NCBI GenBank assembly: GCA_044228795.1
Contig: JBGAUE010000007.1
Coordinates: forward strand, 98,011 to 162,010
Length of the DNA: 64,000 nucleotides
DNA from: M0108 sp044228795
Lineage (GTDB): Bacteria; Pseudomonadota; Gammaproteobacteria; Chromatiales; Chromatiaceae
Direction of reading: 5' to 3'
Part shown: in pieces, positions 50,622 through 58,886 of the stretch
Layout of the letters: every line of letters begins with the position of its first letter
Position numbering within the stretch: the stretch's first letter is position 1
Notes under the pieces: generated by a model
The model's database searches: none
What the model was told of the DNA's origin: nothing
The model's input: only the letters and a program-made list of their open reading frames with translations
Program-made: the position numbers and the translations under genes

Positions 50622-53600
50622 CTAGGCGGCCTTGGCGAGCGCGGCCTGTTGTTCCGCGAGCAATTGGGTGAGGGCGCGCCGGTAATCCACCGGCATAACC
50701 TTGACGAATTTCGGCAGGCTCTCCTTCCAATGGTCGAGGAGCCGTTGCGCGACCGGGCTGCCCGTGTAGCCGAGGTGCCGCTCGACCAGTTGCCGCAGAC
50801 GGAGGGCATCGAAGCGCGTCATGTCGTGACTCACATCGACCCGACCGTGGGCGGCAAGATCACCGCCCTGGTGATAGAGGGTCTCCAGCGCCGCGTCCTC
50901 GGGGGGAATGGGCTCGAGTTCGACCATGGCCAGGTTGCAACGCTTGGCAAACTGGCCATCTTCGTCCAGGACATAGGCAATACCACCGCTCATGCCCGCC
51001 GCGAAGTTGCGGCCCGTGGGACCCAGACAGACGACCACGCCACCCGTCATGTACTCGCAACCGTGGTCACCGACACCCTCGACCACCGCCGTGGCCCCTG
51101 AGTTACGGACCGCGAAGCGCTCGCCCGCGACGCCGCGCAGGAAGCACTCCCCGGAGATGGCACCATAGAGGGCCGTGTTGCCGATAATGATGTTGTCCTC
51201 GGCGCGGGCCAGACCCGTATTGGCCGGGGGCTGAGCGATGATGCGCCCCCCCGAAAGCCCCTTGCCCACATAGTCGTTGGCGACGCCCGCCAGGGCAATG
51301 GTGATGCCACGCGCCAGCCAGGCCCCAAAGGACTGGCCCGCGGTGCCCCGCGCCTGGATGGTGATGCAGTCCTCCGACAGGCCGGCATGGCCGTAACGCG
51401 CTGCGACCTGGCCCGAGAGCATGGCCCCAAAGGTGCGGTTATGGTTGCGGATCTCCATCTCGATCCGCACCGGCTTACCCTCCTCCAGGGCTGGCCCGGC
51501 CTGGCGAATCAACTCGTGATCCAGGGCCTTGTCCAGGCCATGTTCCTGAGGCTCACAGTGATGGGTCGCGACCCCCTCCCGAGCCGGCGGCAAATGCAGC
51601 AGGCGGGCGAAATCCAGGCCCTTGGCCTTCCAGTGACTGATGGCCCGGCGCACATCGATCAGATCGGCGCGCCCTATCATGTCCTCAAAGCGCCGGAAAC
51701 CCAGCCGGGCCATCAGCCGGCGGACCTCCTCGGCCACGAAGAAGAAGTAATTGATGACGTGTTCCGGCTTACCCGTGAAGCGCTTGCGCAACTCCGGGTC
51801 CTGGGTCGCCACGCCCACCGGGCAGGTATTGAGGTGACATTTGCGCATCATGATGCAACCCGACACTATCAGGGGCGCGGTCGCAAAACCAAACTCATCG
51901 GCCCCGAGCAGGGCGCCGACCACCACGTCGCGCCCGGTGCGCAGGCCGCCATCGACCTGCACCGCGATGCGCCCACGCAGGCGGTTCAGCACCAGGGTCT
52001 GATGGGTCTCGGCCAGGCCGATCTCCCAGGGCGAACCGGCGTGCTTGATGGAGGTCAGGGGCGAGGCCCCGGTACCTCCCTCGTAGCCCGAGATGGTGAG
52101 GTGATCGGCGTGGGCCTTGGCCACCCCCGCCGCGACCGTACCGACACCCACCTCCGAGACCAGCTTCACCGAAATACGCGCCCGCGGGTTGACGTTCTTC
52201 AGGTCATGGATGAGCTGGGCCAGGTCCTCAATGGAATAGATGTCATGGTGTGGCGGCGGCGAGATGAGGCCGACCCCCGGTGTCGAGTGCCGTACCCGGG
52301 CGATCTGTTTGCTCACCTTGTGGCCGGGTAGCTGGCCACCCTCACCCGGCTTGGCTCCCTGTGCCATCTTGATCTGGATGTCGTCGGCATTGACCAGGTA
52401 TTCGGTGGTGACCCCGAACCGCCCCGAGGCCACCTGCTTGATGGCGGAGCGCTGGGGGTTAGAGGCGCCATTCGCCAGGGGCAGGAAGCGCTCCGGCTCT
52501 TCGCCGCCCTCGCCCGTATTGGACTTACCGCCGATCCGGTTCATGGCGATGGCGAGATTGGTGTGGGCCTCCTGGGAGATGGAACCGAAGGACATGGCCC
52601 CCGTAGCGAAACGCTTGACGATCTCCGCCGCCGGCTCGACTTCGTCGATAGGCACCGGATTGCGGTCCAAAGACAACTCGAACAAGCCACGCAGGGTCAG
52701 CAGGGCCTCGTTCTGATCATTGACGGTACGGGAAAAGGCCTCGTAGGTTGGCCAATCGTTGGCGCGGGTGGCGTGCTGCAGCTTGGCGATGGAATCCGGG
52801 GTCCAGGCATGGGCCTCGCCACGCACCCGAAAGGCGTAGTCGCCGCCCACATCCAGGGCATTCTCGTAGATGGGATTAGCGCCATAGGCATCGGTGTGCC
52901 AGCGCGTCGCCTCTTCCGCAACCTCCCTCAGGCCGACACCCTCGATGCGCGTCGCCGTGCCGGTGAAATAGGTCTCCACAAAGTCACTGGAGAGCCCCAC
53001 GGCATCGAAGATCTGGGCGCCGCAATAGGACTGAAAGGTCGAGATGCCCATCTTGGACATCACCTTGAGCAGCCCCTTCTTGATGCTCTTCATGTAGCGG
53101 TTGTGCAATTCCGCTGCGGTGATCTTCTCCGCGAGCTGGGACCGCAGAGCCGAGAGGGTGTCGAAGGCGAGGTAGGGGTTGATAGCCTCGGCGCCATAGC
53201 CGGCCAGGACCGCGAAATGATGGATCTCGCGGGCGGCCCCCGTCTCCACCACCAGGCCCGACTCGGTACGCAGACCCATGCGCACCAGATGATGATGTAC
53301 GGCGGCGGTAGCGAGCAGGGCCGGGATGGGGATCTGGTCCGCATCCACATCACGGTCCGAGAGCACCAGGATGTTATGGCCATCGCGCACGGCACGCTCC
53401 GCCGCCGCGCACAGCTGGACCACGGCGGGCTTCATACCCGTGGACCCGTGATCCGCTGGGTAGCAGATGCTGATGGTCTTGGTGCGGAAGGCTCCGGCGG
53501 TGTGATCATGAATGTGGCGGATGCGGGCCAGGTCCGTGTTCGTCAGAATGGGGTGATCCACCTCCAGCCGCAGGTGGTTGCCACCATCGTGGATGCCCAG

Positions 53601-55250
53601 CAGATTCGGGCGCGGCCCGATCAGGGACACCAGGGACATCACCAGCTCCTCGCGGATGGGGTCGATGGGCGGGTTGGTGACCTGGGCGAAGTTCTGCTGG
53701 AAGTAATTGAACAGGGGTTTGGGCTTGCTGGACAGGATGGCGATGGGGTTGTCCGCCCCCATAGAACCCACCGGCTCCTCGCCGGTGGTGGCCATGGGCG
53801 TCATCAGGAATTTGAGGTCTTCCTGGGTGTAGCCGAAGGCCTGCTGGCGATCGAGCAGGGTCTGGGCATCTGGAGCCATAGGGCCGATATCGGACGGCAA
53901 CTCACGCAGACGGATCTGGGAACGATCCAGCCATTCCTGATAGGGCTTAGCCACCGCCAGGCTGGCCTTGACCTCGGCGTCGTCAATGATGCGACCCTGT
54001 TCCAGGTCGATGAGGAACATCTTGCCGGGCTGCAGGCGCCACTTGCGGACGATGCGCTCCTCAGGGATGTCGAGGACGCCCATCTCGGAGGCCATAACCA
54101 CCACATCGTCATCCGTGACCAGATATCGGGCGGGCCTTAGGCCGTTGCGATCCAGGGTGGCACCGATCTGGCGACCATCGGTGAAGGCCACCGCCGCCGG
54201 GCCATCCCAGGGCTCCATGAGGGCGGCGTGGTACTCGTAGAAGGCGCGGCGCTGCTCGTCCATCAGAGGGTTGCCGGCCCAGGCCTCGGGAATCAGGATC
54301 ATCATCGCGTGGGCCAGGGAATAGCCGCCCATCACCAGCAATTCCAGGGCATTATCGAAACAGGCGGAGTCAGACTGGTTCTCCGGGATCAGGGGCCAGA
54401 TCTTGTCCAGATCCGGGCCTATGATCTCGGACGTCATGTTGTGGCGGCGGGCCGCCATCCAGTTGAGGTTACCGCGCAGGGTGTTGATCTCGCCATTGTG
54501 GGCGATCATGCGAAAGGGGTGGGCCAGATTCCAGGTCGGGAAGGTATTGGTGGAGAAGCGCTGGTGGACCAGAGCGAGGGCCGATTCGAACTGGGGGTGG
54601 TGCAGGTCCCGGAAGTAACTCCCCACCTGATCCGCCAGGAACATGCCCTTGTAAACTAAGGTGCGGGTGGATAGGGAGGCAACGTAAAAGCTGGCCTGGG
54701 GCAGCCCGGCAAAGCGGATGGCGTTGTCCATGCGCTTGCGGGTCACAAAGAGGCTGCGCTCGAAGGCGTCCTGGTCCAGGTGTCGCTCCCCACGGCCGAT
54801 GAAAAGCTGACGCACCACGGGCTCCGTGGGCAGGACGCTTGCACTCAGGACCTTGCTGTCCACAGGGACATCGCGCCACCCCAGGACGAGATCACCACCC
54901 TCGGCGATCTGGTTCTCGATAACCGCCTGGATCTCCCCATGGCGGCTGCAATCCCGTGGCAAAAAGATCATGCCGACGGCATAGCTACCCACCGGGGGGA
55001 GTTCGAAGCCCACCTCGGCACGCATAAAGGTATCGGGGATCTGCACCAGGATGCCGGCGCCATCCCCGGCCCTGGGATCGGCCCCCACGGCCCCGCGGTG
55101 CGTCAGGCGGACCAGGATCTCCAGACCCTGCTCGACGATATGGCGGCTCTTGACATTCTTGATATTGCAGACGAAGCCGACGCCACAGGCATCATGCTCA
55201 TAGGCGGGGTCATATAGTCCCTGCGCTTGGGGTAGGGCGTTCAGGCTCAT
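50622..55250 (-). CDS. gltB: Glutamate synthase [NADPH] large subunit
   Basis: A 1542-residue enzyme that, with gltD, turns glutamine and 2-oxoglutarate into two glutamates, assimilating ammonium. The glutaminase Cys is C22 in HDACGVGFVCN, after a short propeptide. The synthase domain carries the 3Fe-4S motif MRKCHLNTCPVGVATQ and the FMN-binding DGGLRTGRDVVVGALLGADEFGFAT. The C-terminal beta-helix domain (AGGMSGG-like AAGMSGGIAYVLDEDG) closes the protein. Length is normal. It leads the gltB-gltD operon, divergent from the transhydrogenase genes. Confidence 0.97.
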   Translation of the reverse strand: MSLNALPQAQGLYDPAYEHDACGVGFVCNIKNVKSRHIVEQGLEILVRLTHRGAVGADPRAGDGAGILVQIPDTFMRAEVGFELPPVGSYAVGMIFLPRDCSRHGEIQAVIENQIAEGGDLVLGWRDVPVDSKVLSASVLPTEPVVRQLFIGRGERHLDQDAFERSLFVTRKRMDNAIRFAGLPQASFYVASLSTRTLVYKGMFLADQVGSYFRDLHHPQFESALALVHQRFSTNTFPTWNLAHPFRMIAHNGEINTLRGNLNWMAARRHNMTSEIIGPDLDKIWPLIPENQSDSACFDNALELLVMGGYSLAHAMMILIPEAWAGNPLMDEQRRAFYEYHAALMEPWDGPAAVAFTDGRQIGATLDRNGLRPARYLVTDDDVVVMASEMGVLDIPEERIVRKWRLQPGKMFLIDLEQGRIIDDAEVKASLAVAKPYQEWLDRSQIRLRELPSDIGPMAPDAQTLLDRQQAFGYTQEDLKFLMTPMATTGEEPVGSMGADNPIAILSSKPKPLFNYFQQNFAQVTNPPIDPIREELVMSLVSLIGPRPNLLGIHDGGNHLRLEVDHPILTNTDLARIRHIHDHTAGAFRTKTISICYPADHGSTGMKPAVVQLCAAAERAVRDGHNILVLSDRDVDADQIPIPALLATAAVHHHLVRMGLRTESGLVVETGAAREIHHFAVLAGYGAEAINPYLAFDTLSALRSQLAEKITAAELHNRYMKSIKKGLLKVMSKMGISTFQSYCGAQIFDAVGLSSDFVETYFTGTATRIEGVGLREVAEEATRWHTDAYGANPIYENALDVGGDYAFRVRGEAHAWTPDSIAKLQHATRANDWPTYEAFSRTVNDQNEALLTLRGLFELSLDRNPVPIDEVEPAAEIVKRFATGAMSFGSISQEAHTNLAIAMNRIGGKSNTGEGGEEPERFLPLANGASNPQRSAIKQVASGRFGVTTEYLVNADDIQIKMAQGAKPGEGGQLPGHKVSKQIARVRHSTPGVGLISPPPHHDIYSIEDLAQLIHDLKNVNPRARISVKLVSEVGVGTVAAGVAKAHADHLTISGYEGGTGASPLTSIKHAGSPWEIGLAETHQTLVLNRLRGRIAVQVDGGLRTGRDVVVGALLGADEFGFATAPLIVSGCIMMRKCHLNTCPVGVATQDPELRKRFTGKPEHVINYFFFVAEEVRRLMARLGFRRFEDMIGRADLIDVRRAISHWKAKGLDFARLLHLPPAREGVATHHCEPQEHGLDKALDHELIRQAGPALEEGKPVRIEMEIRNHNRTFGAMLSGQVAARYGHAGLSEDCITIQARGTAGQSFGAWLARGITIALAGVANDYVGKGLSGGRIIAQPPANTGLARAEDNIIIGNTALYGAISGECFLRGVAGERFAVRNSGATAVVEGVGDHGCEYMTGGVVVCLGPTGRNFAAGMSGGIAYVLDEDGQFAKRCNLAMVELEPIPPEDAALETLYHQGGDLAAHGRVDVSHDMTRFDALRLRQLVERHLGYTGSPVAQRLLDHWKESLPKFVKVMPVDYRRALTQLLAEQQAALAKAA

Positions 55251-55583
55251 CGCTCACCTCGTGGGAACCGGTATCGGATTTTCAGCCACCAAGCCAGGGG
55301 CGGCATTTCGTTTAGGCTTCGGATATTATGCCAAGAGTATGCCAAAATTGCCTGGCTACCAAGAGGGGGCGGCCCTCAGCCCAATGGGGCTCTGCCAGGG
55401 TTTGCCCCTTCACGGTGCAGCAAACCCACCCGACAACCCGCCCGCACCCTGCCCAAATGTCCCGGAATTGGCGCGTTCTCAGTGCAATCCCCGCCATTTT
55501 TGCACCACAAGGAGGCGCCCTAGCCGCCTCGGCACAGCTTCCAACCCCCCCTTTAATACCGCCAAATAATCCCACCTCCAACC

Positions 55584-55612
55584 TTGATCCCATGGCAGGT
55601 GGGGGATACTCT
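55584..55612 (+). promoter_or_regulatory. Candidate sigma-70 promoter for the transhydrogenase operon
   Basis: TTGATC (55584-55589) and TACTCT (55607-55612) have a 17-base spacer, 46 bases before pntAA. The match is moderate. The rest of the 408-base gap (55251-55658) between gltB and pntAA has no gene I would support, and must hold the gltB promoter as well. Confidence 0.35.
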
Positions 55613-55658
55613 TATGCCCTAACTCATTATCGCGTCCTCGCCGAAGCATGCCGCCGTT

Positions 55659-56750
55659 ATGAAAATCGGTGTACCCAAAGAGATTTGTCCCGGGGAGACC
55701 CGCGTCGCCTCCACCCCCGAGGTGGTCAAGAAACTGGTCAAGACCGGTTTCCAAGTCCTCATCGAGACCAATGCCGGAGCCGCGTCCCACTATCCCAACC
55801 ACCAATACCGGGAGGCCGGGGCTGAGATCGTGGACCGCGCCACCGCCTTCGCTACCGATATCCTCCTTAAGATCCGCCGACCCGACCTCGACGAGGTTGG
55901 GATCATGCGGGCCGGGGGCATCTTTATCGGGTACGTCGAGACCTGCGGCGAGGATGAAATCATCGGCGCCATGGTGCGCAAGGACATCCGCGTCATGGCG
56001 GTGGAGCGCATTCCTCGCATCTCCCGCGCCCAGTCCATGGATGCCCTCTCGTCCCAGAGCAACATTGCCGGCTACCGGGCCGTCATTGAGGCCGCGGCAC
56101 ACTACGGGCGCTTCATGCCCATGATGATGACCTCCGCCGGTTCCGCCAAGCCGGCCAGGCTGGTCGTGCTCGGCGCCGGCGTCGCCGGACTGCAGGCTAT
56201 CGCCACCGCCCGCCGCCTCGGTTGCGACGTTTATGCCTATGACGTCCGCCCTGAGACCCAGGAGCAGATCCAGTCCCTAGGCGCCAAGGCCATCGTCCTG
56301 GACATTGGCGAAAGCGGCGCCGGCACGGGCGGCTACGCCAAGGAGCTCTCTGACGAGGCCAAGGCCCGGCAGCAGGCCGCCCTGGCCGATGAGCTTGCCA
56401 AGGCCCACATCATCATCTCTACCGCCCTGATCCCCTGCCGGCCGGCGCCGATCCTCATCACCCCCGAGGTGGTGGGCCGGATGCGCCCCGGTTCCGTCAT
56501 CGTCGATCTGGCCGCCGCCACCGGCGGCAACTGCCCCCTGACGGAAAAGGACCGGGTGGTGGAGAAGCAGGGGGTCATCCTGGTGGGCCTCACCAACTTC
56601 CCGGCCCTGGTACCGGCGGATGCGAGCGCCTTCTACGCCCGCAACCTGTCGAACCTGCTCGAAATCATGGTGGACAAGTCCGACGCGGGTCCGGTTCTCA
56701 AGGACCTGGACCAGGACGAGATCACCCAGGCCATGCGCGTCGGCGTCTAG
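55659..56750 (+). CDS. pntAA: NAD(P) transhydrogenase subunit alpha, part 1 (NAD-binding domain I)
   Basis: A 363-residue soluble subunit that binds NAD(H) for the proton-driven transfer of hydride to NADP+. Diagnostic segments are MKIGVPKEICPGETRVASTP at the start, VERIPRISRAQSMDALSSQS, RLVVLGAGVAGLQAIATARRLG (nucleotide motif) and GYAKELSDEAKARQQAAL. As in Rhodospirillum the alpha subunit is split: the membrane part is the next gene. It is first of pntAA-pntAB-pntB. The enzyme supplies NADPH, consistent with autotrophic and glutamate synthase demand. Confidence 0.96.
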   Translation: MKIGVPKEICPGETRVASTPEVVKKLVKTGFQVLIETNAGAASHYPNHQYREAGAEIVDRATAFATDILLKIRRPDLDEVGIMRAGGIFIGYVETCGEDEIIGAMVRKDIRVMAVERIPRISRAQSMDALSSQSNIAGYRAVIEAAAHYGRFMPMMMTSAGSAKPARLVVLGAGVAGLQAIATARRLGCDVYAYDVRPETQEQIQSLGAKAIVLDIGESGAGTGGYAKELSDEAKARQQAALADELAKAHIIISTALIPCRPAPILITPEVVGRMRPGSVIVDLAAATGGNCPLTEKDRVVEKQGVILVGLTNFPALVPADASAFYARNLSNLLEIMVDKSDAGPVLKDLDQDEITQAMRVGV

Positions 56751-56787
56751 TCGCGCCCGCCCCACGCACTTCACCCGGAGTCATCGG

Positions 56788-57072
56788 ATGTCGGAGACCC
56801 TCCTCGCGCTCTATGTATTCGTTCTGGCCTGTTTCATCGGCTATTACGTCATCTGGGGCGTTACGCCCTCCCTACACACCCCCCTGGTGGCCCTGACCAA
56901 CGCCATCTCTGGCATCGTCATCGTCGGCGCCCTCCTGGTGGCCGGCCTCGAAAATGCCGGGGCCACGGCCGAGATCATGGGCTTTATCGCCGTGCTCCTG
57001 GCTTCCATCAACGTCTTCGGCGGTTTCCTGGTGACCCACCGGATGCTGTCCATGTTCAAGAAGAAGAAGTAA
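56788..57072 (+). CDS. pntAB: NAD(P) transhydrogenase subunit alpha, part 2 (membrane)
   Basis: A 94-residue membrane protein with three helices: LALYVFVLACFIGYYVIWGV, AISGIVIVGALLVAG, and EIMGFIAVLLASINVFGGF. TPSLHTPLVALTNAISGI and FGGFLVTHRMLSMFKKK are family signatures. It supplies part of the proton channel. It starts 37 bases after pntAA and ends 10 bases before pntB. Confidence 0.95.
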   Translation: MSETLLALYVFVLACFIGYYVIWGVTPSLHTPLVALTNAISGIVIVGALLVAGLENAGATAEIMGFIAVLLASINVFGGFLVTHRMLSMFKKKK

Positions 57073-57082
57073 GGAGACGCCC

Positions 57083-58486
57083 ATGGAACTCTCGGCCAAC
57101 ACCCAGGCCATCGCCTATCTAGGCTCGGCCATCCTCTTCATCCTGTCCCTCAAGGGCCTGACTCATCCCGCCACCGCCCGGCGCGGCAATTTCCTTGGCA
57201 TGGTCGGCATGGCCATCGCCATCGCCGCCACCCTGATGGGGGCGGAGGTCCGATCCTTTGGCTTCATTATCGCCGGCGTAGCAGCGGGCGCGGTCATCGG
57301 CTCGATCCTGGCGATGCGAATCCAGATGACGGCCATGCCGCAATTGGTAGCCGCCCTGCACAGCTTCGTCGGTATGGCCGCCGTCCTGGTGGCCATCGGC
57401 ACCTTCCTCAACAAGGCCGCCGCTGATGCCCTTAATGCCGTGCTCATGGGCGAACTCTCGGCAGGCATCATCATCGGCGCCATCACCTGCACCGGTTCGG
57501 TCATCGCCTTCGGGAAGCTCCAGGGACTCGTCAGCGGCCAGCCCGTCAAGTTCACGGGCCAACATGCCCTTAACGCCGCCATTGCCCTGGCCACCCTCGC
57601 CTTGGGCGTGCACTTCGCCATGACCGGCAGCACCCTGTCCCTGACCCTCATGACCCTGCTAGCCTTCACCCTGGGTGTGACCCTCATCATCCCCATCGGC
57701 GGGGCCGACATGCCCGTCATCATCTCCATGCTCAACAGCTACTCGGGCTGGGCGGCAGCGGCCACGGGCTTCACCCTGCACAACAATCTGCTCATCATCG
57801 TCGGCGCCCTGGTCGGCTTCTCCGGCGCCATCCTGTCCTTCATCATGTGCAAGGCCATGAACCGCTCCATCATCAACGTGGTGTTTGGGGGCTTTGGCAG
57901 TGGCGACAGCAGCGGCGGTGATAATGCTGGCGCCCAGGCAGCGGCCAAGGGCGTCAAGTCGGCCTCGGTGGAGGATGCCGTCTATTGGATGGAAGACGCC
58001 AACAAGGTCATCATCATCCCCGGCTATGGCATGGCGGTATCCCAGGCCCAGCACTCCCTGAAGGAACTGATGGAACTACTGCAGGCCCGTGGCGTGGACG
58101 TCCAGTTCGCCATCCATCCCGTGGCCGGGCGCATGCCGGGTCACATGAATGTGCTGCTAGCGGAGGCGGATATCCCCTACGACCTGGTGCTGGAAATGGA
58201 CGAGATCAATCCGGAGTTCCCCACGGCTGACGTCGCCTTGGTGGTTGGCGCCAACGATGTCGTCAACCCGGCGGCCAAGACCGACAAATCCAGCCCCATC
58301 TACGGCATGCCCATCCTGGATGCCGGCAAGGCCCGGCAAGTCTATTTCCTCAAGCGCTCCATGCGGCCAGGCTACTCCGGCGTGGATAACCTGCTCTTCT
58401 ATCAGGACAACACCTCCCTGGTCTTTGGCGACGCCAAGGACACCATCGAAGGCATGTGCAATGCCCTCAAGGGCAGTGGCCACTAG
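57083..58486 (+). CDS. pntB: NAD(P) transhydrogenase subunit beta
   Basis: A 467-residue membrane protein: nine or so helices (residues about 10-265), including the channel-lining LNSYSGWAAAATGFTLHNNLLIIVGALVG, then the NADP-binding domain III (about 290-467) with VIIIPGYGMAVSQAQH, the NADP motif VAGRMPGHMNVLLAEA and VGANDVVNPAAKTDKSSPIYGMPIL. All family landmarks are intact. It completes the transhydrogenase complex and has GGAGA as ribosome site. Confidence 0.97.
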   Translation: MELSANTQAIAYLGSAILFILSLKGLTHPATARRGNFLGMVGMAIAIAATLMGAEVRSFGFIIAGVAAGAVIGSILAMRIQMTAMPQLVAALHSFVGMAAVLVAIGTFLNKAAADALNAVLMGELSAGIIIGAITCTGSVIAFGKLQGLVSGQPVKFTGQHALNAAIALATLALGVHFAMTGSTLSLTLMTLLAFTLGVTLIIPIGGADMPVIISMLNSYSGWAAAATGFTLHNNLLIIVGALVGFSGAILSFIMCKAMNRSIINVVFGGFGSGDSSGGDNAGAQAAAKGVKSASVEDAVYWMEDANKVIIIPGYGMAVSQAQHSLKELMELLQARGVDVQFAIHPVAGRMPGHMNVLLAEADIPYDLVLEMDEINPEFPTADVALVVGANDVVNPAAKTDKSSPIYGMPILDAGKARQVYFLKRSMRPGYSGVDNLLFYQDNTSLVFGDAKDTIEGMCNALKGSGH

Positions 58487-58545
58487 CAGGTCCCGGCAGG
58501 GCGACGACATCCCCAATGATCTGGCAGGATGGTGCCCGGGACCTG
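58487..58545 (+). terminator. Long inverted repeat after pntB
   Basis: CAGGTCCCGG begins immediately after the pntB stop (58487-58496) and pairs perfectly with CCGGGACCTG (58536-58545). The 39-base middle has a few further short pairings. No T-run follows, so it may be an mRNA 3'-end stabiliser or terminator between the convergent pntB and phhB. Confidence 0.45.
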
Positions 58546-58575
58546 GTAAAGGTATCGAATGGCCTCGCTGCAAAA

Positions 58576-58869
58576 TCAAAAATTGCGGAGACCTTCTATG
58601 GCGGTTGCCAGGGAGAAGTCCTTATCACTGATGCCGCCGGCATCATGGGTCATCAACTGGATTTGGACCCTGCCCCAGGCGATCAGCAGATCAGGGTGGT
58701 GGTCGGCAGCCTCGGCGAGATCGCTAATCTGATTGGCTATCGCCATGCTGGCGAGCCAGTTGGCTGTCTTGATTTCGCGACACAGGTATCCGTTCTCGAT
58801 CCGCCAGGAGGGCAGTTCCTGGCGAACCCGATTCTCGGCCTCGGCGAGGCTATAGATTTTTGTATTCAT
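58576..58869 (-). CDS. phhB: Pterin-4-alpha-carbinolamine dehydratase
   Basis: A 97-residue PCD/DCoH protein, which recycles the 4a-hydroxy-tetrahydropterin left by aromatic amino acid hydroxylases or acts on molybdopterin-related pterins. Active-site landmarks are HHPDL near residue 57 and the final MTHDAGGISDKDFSLATAI. The N-terminal half contains SWRIENGYLCREIKTANW. It lies 17 bases after the SNF2 helicase stop on the same strand. No phenylalanine hydroxylase gene is nearby. Confidence 0.88.
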   Translation of the reverse strand: MNTKIYSLAEAENRVRQELPSWRIENGYLCREIKTANWLASMAIANQISDLAEAADHHPDLLIAWGRVQIQLMTHDAGGISDKDFSLATAIEGLRNF

Positions 58870-58886
58870 TTTAATTCTCTTAGTGG

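Noticed and set aside
49395..51101. Forward open frame of 568 codons opposite gltD and the end of gltB
   Set aside because: Runs across the gltD/gltB junction on the opposite strand; a shadow caused by codon bias.
52563..54140. Forward open frame of 525 codons opposite gltB
   Set aside because: Antisense to a full-length gltB with all expected motifs; no ribosome site and no recognisable domain.
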